A DNA stretch of 62,000 nucleotides from Glandiceps talaboti (lineage: Eukaryota > Hemichordata > Enteropneusta > Spengelidae), in the NCBI RefSeq assembly GCF_964340395.1, contig NC_135562.1, positions 15,761,296 through 15,823,295 of the forward strand, in the 5' to 3' direction. The position numbers and the translations under genes are program-made. Of the stretch, positions 27,571-54,642 are shown in pieces. Within the stretch, counting starts at the first letter, position 1; each line of letters begins with the position of its first letter. The notes beneath the pieces were generated by a model. That model was not told the DNA's origin, searched no databases, and saw nothing but the letters and a program-made list of their open reading frames with translations.

Positions 27571-30500
27571 CTACATTAAATAAACAAGGAAAGGAGAATC
27601 ATCAACTTCAGGGGAATGTCTCAGAAATGACATGGAAGTGTTTCACTGTCACAATATTAGATTTTGATGCACTTCTTATTGTTTATAGTGCAATAGTTAA
27701 AATGTGACTTTTTGATTAAACTTTAAATTTTCTGAAAAGTGTGAAAAAAAATCAATAAAGGTTTTAGTAACAGAATGAAAATTGGTATGTATTAACAATT
27801 GAACATGTAGAAGGGTTGCTCAGCAATGAGAATGGCCCTTTCTAACACAAATGAAGGAGACAGCTCATTTGTTAATAATGACAACATACAGCTCTCTTTC
27901 ATTGCCATAGTGAAGGTGTTTGAATGTGTACGCTGTCATAAATTTTCTCATGTTACATTCTTTCATATTATTTCAGTGAAACACTACCATATTATTTCTT
28001 TAAAATAATTTGCACCAAACTATTGCACCAAACAATAAGAAGTGCATCAAAATCTCATATTGTGACAGTGAAACACTTCCACATTATTTCTTAACTTATT
28101 CTTTCAAACTTGCATAGTGCAGCTGTAACTGTGCAATGCTCTGCAACATTTACCATTGACAACAGAAACCATAAAATATGTAAGTTTACCCTTTCGCCAA
28201 ATCAGTGCTGGAATGAATATTTTTTTATATAATTCAAGAGACTTATTGTTAATAATAGCTCTGTTGCATTTTTGTGTATATAAAAATAGTGAAATTTGTA
28301 CTGTACTACAACTTTTATTGCTTTCTTTCACACTTTTCAGAAAATTTAAAGTTTAATAAAAAAAAATAATTTGCAAATGAACGCTTAAAGTTGTGTATGC
28401 TGGAAGAAATAATGATCAAGACATGCATAGAAGTATCCCACTTGAATTTCAGATATGTAACAACTATGGTTGTTATCGTTCCGCGCAAAAATTTACAACG
28501 GCGTACACTTTCACTATGTCTGCAAAACAAATTACTTTTACATTATGCCAAAGGAAAGTTGAAGGCCAATGTATTACTACAAAATATTAGCACCAATAAG
28601 AAACTCATAACTTTAGATATCAATTTTTTAAGCTAGTGTTTTTGATTATTTTTCTTTGGAAAGCTGAAATTATTTCAATCTAAATGACCCGAGATAAATT
28701 AGACTTTCGAAACACATAAACCCAGAAGCAAATTAAATTGGTGATGCACCAAAATTAGGTTAATATGCAAATTTCAATGGCCCCCACACAATGAAACAAA
28801 ATCACTGCAAACACTGAATCACCTGAGTACACTGAAATAGGTACTTATATAATTAATACATACCTCACTTAATATGATTGGAGTTCTTGAATTATGTTCG
28901 TCATCACAATATGACAACTGAACATTAGTTGCTGATGACACTTGTGATCCACAGATTTCAAATTGTGTCTTAGTTGCATCACGTAACCTGGAAAGTAATT
29001 ACAGTAAATTTTCCTTATGAATAACATACAATTCTAGTGACAATGAACGTTTGTATAAGTAGTGCATAAATAGTGATTTACTATATCTATACCTATGCTG
29101 AATGCAAAATCAAAGGATGAAATTTTGCACATGTTGCTTGTTATGTGTACCTTATGCTAAAGTGCAGTGGGCCCATCCTTACATGTAATAGGCTATGTTG
29201 ACAAACATACAAATAAATACACTCCAAACAAAATGAAATAGTGCTAATAGCATTTACCACAACTAGCTACTATAGACACTGATATCTGACGTACATATTT
29301 TAATTTTTTTGTACAGTTGGCTATGAATAGTATGATAGCAATGTTCCTGTGGTTCAGTGGTCATTCACTTCATATCGAGTTTGCCATTTTAAAGTAAACA
29401 TGGTCCTACCTACCAAACCTATGATAACCAATGCAGTCATGTTCAAAAAATAGAGATAGAGATTTTTTTAATTTCATCTTTAAACAAATGAATATCAACT
29501 TGTATTTTATCGCTATTGTTAATGTGTTTTACAATTTTTCAACCATGTTCCCAAACATTATATATGTCTCTGGAGGTGCAATAAAATGATTATTATCATC
29601 TCTCTCAACCCTAGGCACTGCTGACGTCAAACAAATAATTAAATTTGCACAGCCTAATGTTGCATAACTACCACTAATTTTGAGCCATGGATAACATGAT
29701 CATCTGTAACTAGGAAACAACATGTTGTATAATTATTAATGAAATAATAGTTTCACATCACATCTAAACTCAAGTTTACTTACAGAACCTCGTAATGGTG
29801 CCAGCCAGTATTTTGAATAATAATTTTAATAATATCGTGTATAATTTGATCAAGTTTCGTCTCAGCGCTGTCATTTTTTGCACAGGTGTCATAGATCTTT
29901 GAAAGTAAACGATGTAGTTCAGTAAAAACCTCATCTGATAAGTCACCTCTTTTAATGTGCTTCGACTTATATTTCTTCATGTAGGCCTGTGTAATAGGAA
30001 CAAACACAAAACATCTGGCTTAAATACCTTGTAAATATACCTTTGTATCAATGGAAATACACACACATTAATACTTATGATAAGAGCCTTTCAAAGTCAA
30101 TAGTGTTTTTGAAGAAATGGTTATTTACTTACTATAAATGGTACAAGATCTGTCTCTGATGCCATGATTAGTTGGAATTTATTCTCTGCATCTACAAACA
30201 AGCCATTCACATATTTTAGGAGTGGATCTGGTTGCTAAAGACGTGACATAGATTGGCGCTCAGGGAGTGTAAACAGCAGTACCAGTAGTAAACAAGTATC
30301 AGTCCAACCCAAAGTAGTCTAGTTCCATGATGGACAGTATGCACATTTTTATGAAAAAGTGAAAGTAAAACTAAAAGTCATGGAACTTGACTAAAGCCAA
30401 AGTGAAAGGAAATATTAACATTCAAGATCGCTAACTTTGTATCTTTTAGTAGTTCACTAACTTTATGAATGGATGTACAATTATTTGTAAATGTCACACG

Positions 30501-31393
30501 ATGACATATCGTAATCTCACTTTTCAAATGTTTACATAGTACAACAAATATTTCCTGTTTGACCGTTTTGGTGTTGGAATGAGCTTTACATAGTAGTAAA
30601 TATTCTCTGAGCACCAATCTATGTGAATCGGGTCAGCCGTCACTGTGCCATTGCACTGCAGCTGGATATGGGTGATACAGGGCAAGTGTTGGATCTGAGC
30701 ATAGACCCTCCACCAACTGGTGGAGCTGGGTCTATGATCTGAGCAAGTGTTAACTTATCGATATTAAATATTGCCAGCTGTGACCATTTTAAACAGGTGA
30801 CAATGATATATTGAAGAATTGTAAGTAAATCATGTTATTAATCATCGTGTGACATTTACAAATAATTGTACATCCATTCATAAAGTTAGTGAACTACTAA
30901 AAGATACTGTGGTACAATGTACAAAGCACAATGAACATTACCTATCCACTCTTTCACTGTCGACTTCTCTATGGAGCCTTCTTGTATAATTCTTGGTGGT
31001 GCTAGATATACGGGTTGATATAGCATTGGTGAGGGGTCAAATAGTATATCCAGTACAATGTACATCTGCTACGAGGTCATCCAAACGAGTACGTGCAACT
31101 AGGAGTCTACTTGCGTCTTTACTGAGTCTTCTGCCCTTGTGCAAATTGAAATTCAATCGATCGTAGTGAGCCGCATCCCACCTACTAATCGAAGAACCAC
31201 GGACATCATTACGAGTACTCGACGTCGACTCTGACGCACTGTCACTCACGTTCTTTCCGCCGAAAGGGCAAATGGGCGACGAGGTTGCACGTAAATCGTA
31301 ATGTGTAAGTGAATTGCTACTGTCCAAACTTGTACTCGAAGTTTTACATTTCCTTCTTTTCACCAACCTTTCCTCCTCGTCCAACATGTTCAT
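27067..31393 (-). CDS. Gene D: unrecognised multi-exon gene, possible PD-(D/E)XK-like fold
   Basis: Exons: 31393-31250 (ATG, GTGAGT donor; least certain), 31065-30942, 30227-30133, 29986-29784, 28987-28864, 27570-27067 (TAG). Phases agree, giving ~397 residues (349 without exon 1). The middle exons are helical (MKKYKSKHIKRGDL, LHRLLSKIYDTCAK). The join of exons 5 and 6 creates PIILSENK, and exon 6 continues KISQVIGQAVSVADV; a beta strand ending in E-x-K followed by a QxxGQ-type helix resembles PD-(D/E)XK nuclease-like folds. The expected Asp is Asn (TNVQL), so activity is doubtful. The C-terminus is Lys/Arg-rich. A TTTATT at ~26982 can serve as the poly(A) signal. An alternative for the 5' end is read-through of the 31393-31040 frame (Ser/Arg-rich) with a one-base frame change near 31.06 kb. 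Fold assignment is inference. Confidence 0.68.
27623..28092. repeat. Inverted repeat within gene D intron 5
   Basis: 27623-27698 and 28014-28092 are near-identical reverse complements (shared GGAAGTGTTTCACTGTCACA). A further inverted pair (TAAATTTTCTGAAAAGTGTG) lies at about 27722 and 28330. They bracket the duplicated exon fragment. Confidence 0.65.
27765..27935 (-). pseudogene. Duplicated fragment of gene D last exon
   Basis: About 165 bp repeats 27190-27360 in the same orientation (shared CCCTTTCTAACACAAATGAA and AGGAGACAGCTCATTTGTTA). The reading frame stays open over ~40 codons (MLSLLTNELSPSFVLERA), then a TAA replaces a Leu codon where the parent continues. It lies in the intron before gene D's last exon, so it is most likely a dead exon copy. 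Confidence 0.6.
30439..30907. repeat. Perfect 64 bp inverted repeat in gene D intron
   Basis: 30439-30502 and 30844-30907 are exact reverse complements (starting GTATCTTTTAGTAGTTCACT) with 341 bp between. They could form a long hairpin in the gene D transcript. Confidence 0.9.
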
Positions 31394-32234
31394 GATGTTG
31401 TTGTTGTCTGTCAAGCACGAGTATGGAGTAGGGAACTCGAAATAAGACTCCCTAGGTTAGAATTATTTTTAGCTACTTGCAACGTAAGTCTCCAAATTCC
31501 CGGTGTAAGTTACGCAAGTAAAGTTGCAAAAAGGGGGGAAGAAATTGCCAATATACAGTTCCTGGTTTGTCATTTGTCGATAAACGTTTTCATTTATTAA
31601 TGCTGGTGTCCAATAGTCTGTTACTACATCTACATGTAATTTCGTCAGCGAAGTTACGACGTTAAGGTCACTATTATGGAAGACCTAAAGGGTCGAATTA
31701 CGATGGTCTGCATATGCTATCACCAGTGACGTCATGAAGTTTTCAGAACGTAAACACCGGGAAATTCGAGTGTGTCAGAAGCATGCAGACTGGTGTGCGA
31801 GTTAATTGTGGTCCCATTTCGTATTGTCAAATTTTGCCCACTGCAAAATTACATCATTTTTGTTATATCTCTTTACAAGCATCTTTTCATGTGTGTATGC
31901 AATTCAAATTTACGTGTGAAAATTTCGCAGCAAGATCTACGACGATATTGACATTTTGACATTGGCAGTTGTGTTCAAGTTCATTTGTCTAAAATCCAAC
32001 AATGCAAAGTTGTTTGAAATCGCTTGCTGTAGCACCACATCAAATCAAGTTTCATTACAGATAGTTGGGTTATTAATTGTGATCTTTCGATTTTTTGTAA
32101 AATTCACGTTCTGTTCTTGACCTCCTGTGCTGTATTTGGCTTTAGGCAAGGAGGTATATACCCATGCTTTAGGTGAATTACAAATGATGTATGCATGTTT
32201 TAGCACAGGGGCTCAGGCTCGGTTAGCTTTGTTT

Positions 32235-32425
32235 ACAAATACAAACAAATAAACAAACAAACAAACACACATACATACATACATACATACATACATACAT
32301 ACATACATACATACATACATGTAAACAGGTAAACAAACAAACAAATGAAACACAAACATAAATAAATAGATAAATAAATAAATAAACAACAAACAAACAA
32401 ACAAACAAACAAACAAACAAACAAA
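32235..32425. repeat. (AAAC)n/(CATA)n/(AAAT)n microsatellite
   Basis: Mixed tetranucleotide array; the Cys/Val/Phe-rich minus-strand open frames here are artefacts. Confidence 0.95.
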
Positions 32426-32784
32426 TATTGAACCCAAAATTTTCAAAATTGGAACTCCAAGTAATAATTTCAACTTAGATGGGGTCAGAATTTATGGCAG
32501 GGGGGGGGGAGAAATGGGGGTGGGGGTGAAATAAGAAATGAGGGTTTAAAGGGGATATGACAATTCTGATGGTCTGAAAGTGGGGCCTCAAATATTTTGC
32601 TCATGATTTGAATTACATCTCAGGAGCGGTCGTTTACCGTTTAAATGAAAAAACCTGACCTTCTATAACCTATATTCAGTGATGAATTGGGTGACAGCCA
32701 TATGAATATAAGGTTGTCCTATAACATCAATATTTATTTATGTTTAAATGCCAATACAACAACAACCATTCAGCGAAGCTGAAG

Positions 32785-32920
32785 TGCAGTGTAGTGTAGT
32801 AGTGTAGTGTAGTGTAGTGCGGTGTACTAGTGTAGTGTACTAGTGTAGTGAAGTGCGGTGTGGTGTGGTGTGGTGTGGTGTAGTGTAGTGTAGTGTAGTG
32901 TAGTGTAGTTCAGTTCAGTT
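32785..32920. repeat. (GTAGT)n pentanucleotide repeat
   Basis: Units of GTGTA/GTGTG over ~135 bp. Confidence 0.9.
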
Positions 32921-33951
32921 CATGTAGGAGAGAGAGACAGTGTGACACGATGAAGATAAAGATTCTTGCAGAGTTCGAAATTGGGGCTGTTATCAATTGT
33001 CGTGTGTAATTTTATATTCGCAAACCAATACAGACCTCACAAATAAATAATTATTATGTATTTGTGAGGTCTTATAATAAATGGAAATCACGACATAAGC
33101 AGTCTCATATGTCAAGACAATACATTTCTAATGAAAGGAAAAGCGATCAAACACGCAGAGGAAAATAGTAACATTGCAACTTTTTGGCAGCAAACAAACA
33201 CAGCATCAAAAATATAACACTGTCATAGTCAGACATAGTTATTTCAGTTTATCATAGAAGACAGACTTGTAGCAAAAAGAAAATATCTATCAGACGGTAT
33301 GTAGCAAAATATAGCTATCAATACACACAAGCAACTTCAATGCAGTTTCATAGCTACCTATCTAACTTATTTTGAGAAGTAACATAAATTACATTCTTCG
33401 ATGGTTCAAGCTCATCATGAAAGACCTATTTTTTCAGACATCATCAGAGACAGCAACAATGGCAACAATTCCTGAAAAAGTAGAACGGAAAAAGTGTGTG
33501 ATGTTCATATTGTTTCTCGTGTTTTTACCTGACGTGGATTTGCAGCTTAGAGGCGCGTATTATTATTAATGTACCGAAATGTCAGACCATCTGGTAGTTA
33601 GACAATCATACACAAATAATCACATAACCTACATTGTGTGAATACTGGCGGCGTTATATGTCATAATAAGAATAGCCAATCATTGCGGACAATGAAATAA
33701 GCCCCACGCTTGCATTTCACCAACTCCAAAGACTCCAGAAGGAGGCTAGGGGAGGTACCACCAGACCCCAAGGGAATTGCATCCATTCCATCTTTATACG
33801 TCAATGAACACGTTTATCCGTGTACAGCACGGCGTCGTCAGGGTGCAAGAATACTTTCTGTCGGTATTGATATTCAGCGAGAAAGAGTTGTGCTAGCCAT
33901 ATCGAAACGTTGCTGAAAATATTTCTATGTGGCTAGAGGAAGTACGACCGA

Positions 33952-48675
<14,724 letters not shown>

Positions 48676-48690
48676 ATTGTCTTACTCACA

Positions 48691-48906
48691 GAGATCCTAT
48701 GTGGAATTATCAGTACGTCACAACAAATCAATGAACTTGATGTTAGGTCCAATGAAGCTAAACTTATGTTAACACAAAATATAGAACAAGCTAAAGCCAA
48801 TAGTGTCTTGGGAATATCCGATTTTCGAAATAATCTTGAATACACATGGAATCATGAAACTCTATTAAAACGAAAATGTACATTGTATGAATACTGCATT
48901 GCTGAG
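48691..48906 (+). CDS. Candidate coding exon of an unknown plus-strand gene
   Basis: Good acceptor (ATTGTCTTACTCACAG) and GAG|GTACGA donor flank 216 nt open in one frame. The peptide includes QQINELDVRSNEAKLMLTQN, FRNNLEYTWNHETLLK and CTLYEYCIAE, and looks helical. It begins 15 bp from gene B's start codon on the opposite strand. I recognise no family. It could be the coiled-coil part of a TRIM-like or other protein, or a fossil exon; no partner exons were identified. Confidence 0.42.
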
Positions 48907-50104
48907 GTACGACTGCCGGTGCCTGGGACCCAATTTTGTATATGACTGACTATGTTTGGAGGTGGAGAACTTGTGAGAACTCATTGGCAAGTAATCACCA
49001 ATTAAGGCATGCCTTGCTCATGAAAAATCTACTAAAGTTCAACAGAATCAATAAATAAATATTTGCTCAACCAATGGTAACTTTTGTTATAAAAAACATC
49101 GGTTATTCAAAAAGGACAATTTAGCTTAAATTCACAAAATGTAGTTTTTTTTCAACTCTCCAATGATTGTGCAGTTGGTAACCTGATGGCCTTTTCTGTA
49201 ATACGACGTACCATGACCCAAATGACGTGTCCAAATGACGTAATGCCCACAACACAATGTAAAAGTTACTTGAACGTCATATTTTTGAATCTTACATACT
49301 GCATTTTATGAATTATCATCCAATCAAAGAAAAATTTCAAACATTTTGAAGTTGAAAATATCATAAGTAGGCCAAAGGTCAACAAAATGACGCCATTTTC
49401 AGTTCTTATAACTTGATACATAATGAGTGGGTATACTAAGGCCTGACCGACTTAGCCAATCAGGAGCCTTGATTTCGATTGGTTATATGGATGGAGCCAT
49501 AGCCCACTCTTTCTTAGGGATGTGTTTCAAAAGATCCGTTTGAGCCAATCACGTCGTAGTATAAATAAGATAGACAACTCGTTCGGTACGGTTATGTGCC
49601 AAAATCTCGGGGGCTACGCACCCTCGTTTATTGGCACATTGCCCTCCCGACTATCTATTACCTATCATGTATTGATACTGTCACACTGTCAGTCACACTG
49701 CACTGGGTACGCCTGCCTTGAGTAGAAGTGTGCGAGTGTGTACATTGTACCCACGGTAGGCGTAACCAGTGTGACTGACATCTGCACATGAGAACATTAA
49801 CAAAACACGCGTCGGTAAATAACACTTTTAGCGAAACATAAGCCATAAATTTATAAAGAAATAGGAAAATAAGAAAAGAAAGAAAATGCCACGATACCAG
49901 TATGGGAAAGAATAGACGGAAAGAAAGACACCAATTGCGAGTTTATTATATTAATCTTTCACTGCACTGTGTTAAATATATAACCATGTGTTGACTAGGT
50001 CAACGTGACACACTAGTAGCCCAGCCATGCAACTACAATCGAGTAAATATATAAAGTAACATGTAGAAATTAGAGAAACGTCGATTTGCTGTGGTCACAG
50101 TAGT

Positions 50105-50253
50105 GTCGTTGCCAGACTCGTGACTTCGTATGCCGAGCGGCGCAGCCGCGAGAAGAGATGGACTTGTCGGGAAAAGTCCCTCTCTTCTAAGGGCTAAGCC
50201 GCTCGGCATACATAAACGATTAGGGACGATAGTCACGAGTCTGGCAGCGAGAC
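50105..50253. mobile_element. GC-rich foldback element (~150 bp)
   Basis: GCCAGACTCGTGACT and GTATGCCGAGCGGC on the left are matched inverted on the right (GCCGCTCGGCATAC at 50198-50211, AGTCACGAGTCTGGC at 50231-50245). Small MITE-like hairpin. Confidence 0.65.
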
Positions 50254-50539
50254 TATGGTCACAGCAGAAGAAATGAAAAAGAAAATTCCAGAAAACACGA
50301 ACAATAATACGCGTATATGTGTAAATTTACTAATAACTATGTAGGTCAAAAGCATTCAAAAACAAAGTCAGACTGCAAATATGTGTTACAAAGTAACACT
50401 ATTTTTCATTCGTATCCGGTCGCCGGGAATTAAATTACCGGATCCGGTCAAAACACATGTACACAGGTTATGGGATTTAGACAACGCAATTTTTACGTTG
50501 AACGGAGAATATAAGACAGCCAATGTTTTGTCTATTGGA

Positions 50540-50578
50540 GGACATATATTTTTGCGGCGCATGCGCAGCGGTAAGTGA
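50540..50578. promoter_or_regulatory. Possible NRF1-type promoter element with downstream donor
   Basis: GGCGCATGCGCAGCG followed at once by GTAAGTG, in otherwise AT-rich DNA. GCGCATGCGCA is the palindromic core recognised by NRF1 at many animal promoters, and the GTAAGT could end a short first exon on the plus strand. No downstream coding exon has been tied to it. Confidence 0.3.
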
Positions 50579-52348
50579 TTAGTCTATGGGCCCGGGAAGG
50601 GTATATGAGAAATGCTACGCGGATTGTCTCTAGAGGGCAAAATATATATCATCCTCAGATCACTTGGCCAATGCGGACAGTACTTCTCTATCTATTACTT
50701 GTTCATCTAGTTTCTTATACTCATTAACTTTTTACCATGAGTGTATTATTAATTTCATGGTGGTAGTTTTGTTTATCATGGGAGTAGTTTTTATGTCAAG
50801 AATTTTGTTTTACCATCATGAGAGTATTTAAAAAATACCATGGGAGTATTTTGTTTTACCATATTACCATAACACCACTCCTTTCTATACAACTTTGACG
50901 AGTTTTATTTTTAGCATTTTCACCAGAACATTGACATCATCACTGTCTTGCATTTCTGTTTGTAACCGTGCACACTAGGTCGTTATCATATTAATAAATC
51001 AGATCACATTTCTTCATAGTAAAAAGGTTACAGACTGACTTCAGATGGAGAGTTACAAATAGGTAAATTGTGTTTGGGATCCAATCAAGGTATACACATG
51101 CATACTGTGTGCTTAGACATGACATGCACATATGTTTGCAGGTTGTCAGGTAGTGACATTGTGATGGTTAACTAGATTTTGCAACAGCTCCATTGTAAAT
51201 TTTGGACAGTTTCGTTGGTGGATAACAAGTTTGAAGACTCTTTTATTGTGTAAAAAACTGCCCTATTAACTGGAAAGTGTCCAGTCTGTTATATAACAGG
51301 ACTTTGAAACATCATTGAAACAATGGGAGTATAACATGATGTCTGGCACCTGTGTCATGTCTTGACAAGCATGCTCCTACTAAACCCTGATATTTGACCT
51401 CTTTGGACATGCCTATTATCTATGGTGATAATCGTCATGTATACATGTTTTAAAGATGATATGCGATGTCCTACATGGTCCAGCAAGCAATGAGATGGTG
51501 GTTTTTTTTCTTCAAGTTACTGTCAAGTGTTTCCCCAACATCTGTTAGGATAATAATTAAGTAAATAATATATATGGTAAAGCTAGTACATGTGTGTAGC
51601 AACATTTGCAAATTTGCCCTCGAGATTTTAGAAGTAACAAATCGGTTTAGTACTCGAGCCATGCAGCATTGCTCAAGCGTTATTTTTGTATGGAATAAAA
51701 TCACTGTGTACTACAACGATATTTTGGCTGGTAAATCTGTATTGCATACCTTTGGTCAGAGATGAAATTTTTTTTTTTTTTTTTTAAGTATGCTATATGA
51801 AAACATACATGTCAAACTATGGTCTTACCTCAAATATCCTGCTATACAAGCCGTTGAAATGAACAATTCTGTTAGTTGAGTTGAACCGCTACAGAGCTTA
51901 CTGATAGAGAAATGTACTGAAACCAGAATGAGTTGAAGTCCGATACTGCGGTGAAGTATACTCATACTCAGTATGATGTCATTATACCACGAATACATAT
52001 TAGGCTATCGCATTCTGAGAACAATGATTGCACCATCTCTCCATCTGCCAATGAAATCTTTCAAAAGTAATATCAGCATCACCGATTATTAGATTATCTC
52101 GCCTTTTTGGAAGAATGGACGAATGTCTGCTTTTATACTCAGCATGTGAGATAATTGCTATTGCATTACGGCTGGAAACCATTATTTAGGCCACTTCAGG
52201 GTTAGTACCCCTTGAGATTACGAATTAATTGATATTACAGAGGGCATAGCCAATCACAAACAGTAAAGGGCAGAATTTGTTAATGTCATAAGTTTGTAAC
52301 TCAGTAAATGTATAGGCGTGACAAAGTGTCAGTCTTCTGGCTGTCTGT

Positions 52349-52430
52349 CTGTATGTATGTATGTATGTATGTATGTATGTATGTATGTATGTATGTATGT
52401 ATGTATGTATGTATGGATGCCTGTACGTGT
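52349..52430. repeat. (TATG)n microsatellite
   Basis: ATGT array with TGTCTG edges. Confidence 0.95.
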
Positions 52431-53037
52431 CTGTGTTTGTGTATGTATGTGTATCTGTGTGTATGTGCTTGTTGTATTTGGTGGGGATTCTACTTTGGGT
52501 GTCTGGTTAAGAAAATTGTTCAAATGTAAATGATCGCAGTACAAGTGTATAATTTTGGGACAAAAGAATTTGAATTTGGTAAAAAAAAATATTTAAACCC
52601 AAAATTTACCAGGGAGCTTGGCCTGAAGTTTAGTGGGATGATTTCGTTTGTGATGTGTAGATAGAAACAATATTCGGCAGAAGACATCTCATGACCGATA
52701 TGCAAATTGCATCTAGAAATCTGAATATTGGTTAAAACAGTTATCTCGAAAATTGCTTGGCGGGATCTGAAATTTGTTAGGGTTGCTTTCTTATTCTGCG
52801 TATATCGTTCAAGAATATGACTTTGATTATGTCACTAGCAACAACCAAATGCCAGTGTAGTTTGCAGATAACAACATAGTTTCGTTGGCAATTGAATACT
52901 ATTAGTCTTTGATCTCATCAGACCTGATTCAGAATGGCCATGACAGGAAGAATAAAGCATATTAGGCAACATATTTTGAAGTATTTTGTTGAAATTAGAG
53001 ATTAAGCAAACAAGGAAGAGAACTAGATATGTGTCGG

Positions 53038-53290
53038 ATGTCATAATGATTTTATTTCCTGCAGCTGCCGTTTACGAGATGAGTGCGAGCCAGTCTTCAC
53101 ATATAATACTTTACAATTGGACTTGACACTACTGTATAGATTAGGAGATTCTTTCTTGTGTATATGCGCTTTATATAGAGTTGGGAGCGACCCAATGGCA
53201 AATCCTTCATTCGATATCCCGAAGCCGTAGTCTGTATGCCGATGTGGTATCAAGAGCTCTTCAGATTCAAACCCAAATGGATAGCCTCTA
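53038..53290 (-). CDS. Hypothetical terminal exon (GFESEELLIPHRHTDYGFG)
   Basis: Minus-strand open frame of ~75 codons ending in a TGA just after an AATAAA hexamer (TTTATT, ~53051): GFESEELLIPHRHTDYGFGI, then NEGFAIGSLPTLYKAHIHKK and SRKRQLQEIKSL. The composition is protein-like but I see no known motif and no reliable upstream exon. Confidence 0.27.
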
Positions 53291-54153
53291 AACTACTGAA
53301 GTCGCCACAAATGTACACGCCTACACACATTATATATTTTCCTAGTAGTCCTAATCAAATACACATGTCTAATATAAATACAGATGTTTGATCAAATCTT
53401 ACAACCCCTGTGACCTAAAGGCATTATATCATGGTCAACGACATGTTATTCCGTTATTTTAAACATGATAAAAAACGCCCGAGAAGGGAATAGACATACC
53501 TGTTGTATAACGCCTCCTTCGGTTAACGTACTTCGTTCGATTATACATGTATACCAATATTTGCAAGTTTCTTTTCAATTACACGACGTCAAATGTTTTA
53601 TTTAGTTTGAACGAAGATGTCTCGCAACGTAAAAATGTAATGATTATACAAAATAAGACCCAATAGTGTCATGAACTTATACATCAATACCGAAAGTACT
53701 TATTTGTAGGCACTGATTCGTTCTTCATGGAAAGGGCCTGACAAACATATATGTTCGCCGAAATTTAATGACATCATCCATAAACAGCTGTTACTATTGA
53801 AATAGTTAATATTTGACCACTTGACATATACGAAAAGAACAAAAGATGTCATCGTTACATCAAATTTCACAAGCAGGCAGATCGAAACTAAATAGTAAAT
53901 GCTATAGGTGTCTGCAGCTCTACTGTTGTGAAACCGACTTTGCCTATACGCATTGCTTAAGCTTGAGATATATAATGGGGATATTATTGCTTCAAACACA
54001 TCACATAAAGTGCCAGAAAAGAAAAACTCACATAAATTGCCAGAAAAGAAAATTGTCAAGTTCGTCCTCATTGTGAGCACCGTTTCAATATATTTTACCA
54101 TATAAGTACACCTCTAAAATGTACAGTAACTGTTCATTGAGAAAGGTGGCAAC

Positions 54154-54328
54154 AAGGTCATATTAACTTCAAATGGAAATTCATCTGTGTTGGTAAACCA
54201 TAGTATTCAATTTGAACTTTTGTTCCAAACACAACTAGAAAGACTGAAGTGTACAGTCGAAAATTTCAGGTAAATTTTCTAGTTGTGTTTGGAACAAAAG
54301 TTCAAATTGAATACTAAGGTCATATTAA
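54154..54328. repeat. Perfect 41 bp hairpin flanked by 13 bp direct repeats
   Basis: 54201-54241 and 54276-54316 are exact reverse complements (TAGTATTCAATTTGAACTTT...) with a 34 nt loop. AAGGTCATATTAA occurs at 54154-54166 and 54316-54328, which could be a target duplication. Confidence 0.85.
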
Positions 54329-54642
54329 ATTGGTGTCTAACCTTTGTAATTATGTACTCTGTGATATTTACACAATATTAATGTTTAATCTACTATTTAG
54401 GGATGACTATAAGAATGGTGGATATTATCTCGATCGGAATGTCTTCTCTGGTATTCTCAAATTATCAGCACATTTCAAACTCCTGTTGGTGATGTGAATA
54501 GCACGCGAGCATCTCATTCAGCAAGCTCTGGTGTGAAAGGTCACAAACCTTCACATATTAATAATAGATAATGTATATCTGTAACTCAAACGGATGCATT
54601 TGATGTCATTGCCTAAGCGTGCACGTTCTGAATTGCTAACAT

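Larger units (their letters stand above)
31420..33940. other. Region between genes D and B
   Basis: No clear exon. It includes AAAC/CATA microsatellites (32235-32425), a G-rich patch at 32500-32530, a GTAGT repeat (32785-32920) and a plus-strand open frame at 33710-33916 (ARILSVGIDIQRERVVLAIS) that resembles retrotransposon-derived sequence but is too short to assign. Confidence 0.45.
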
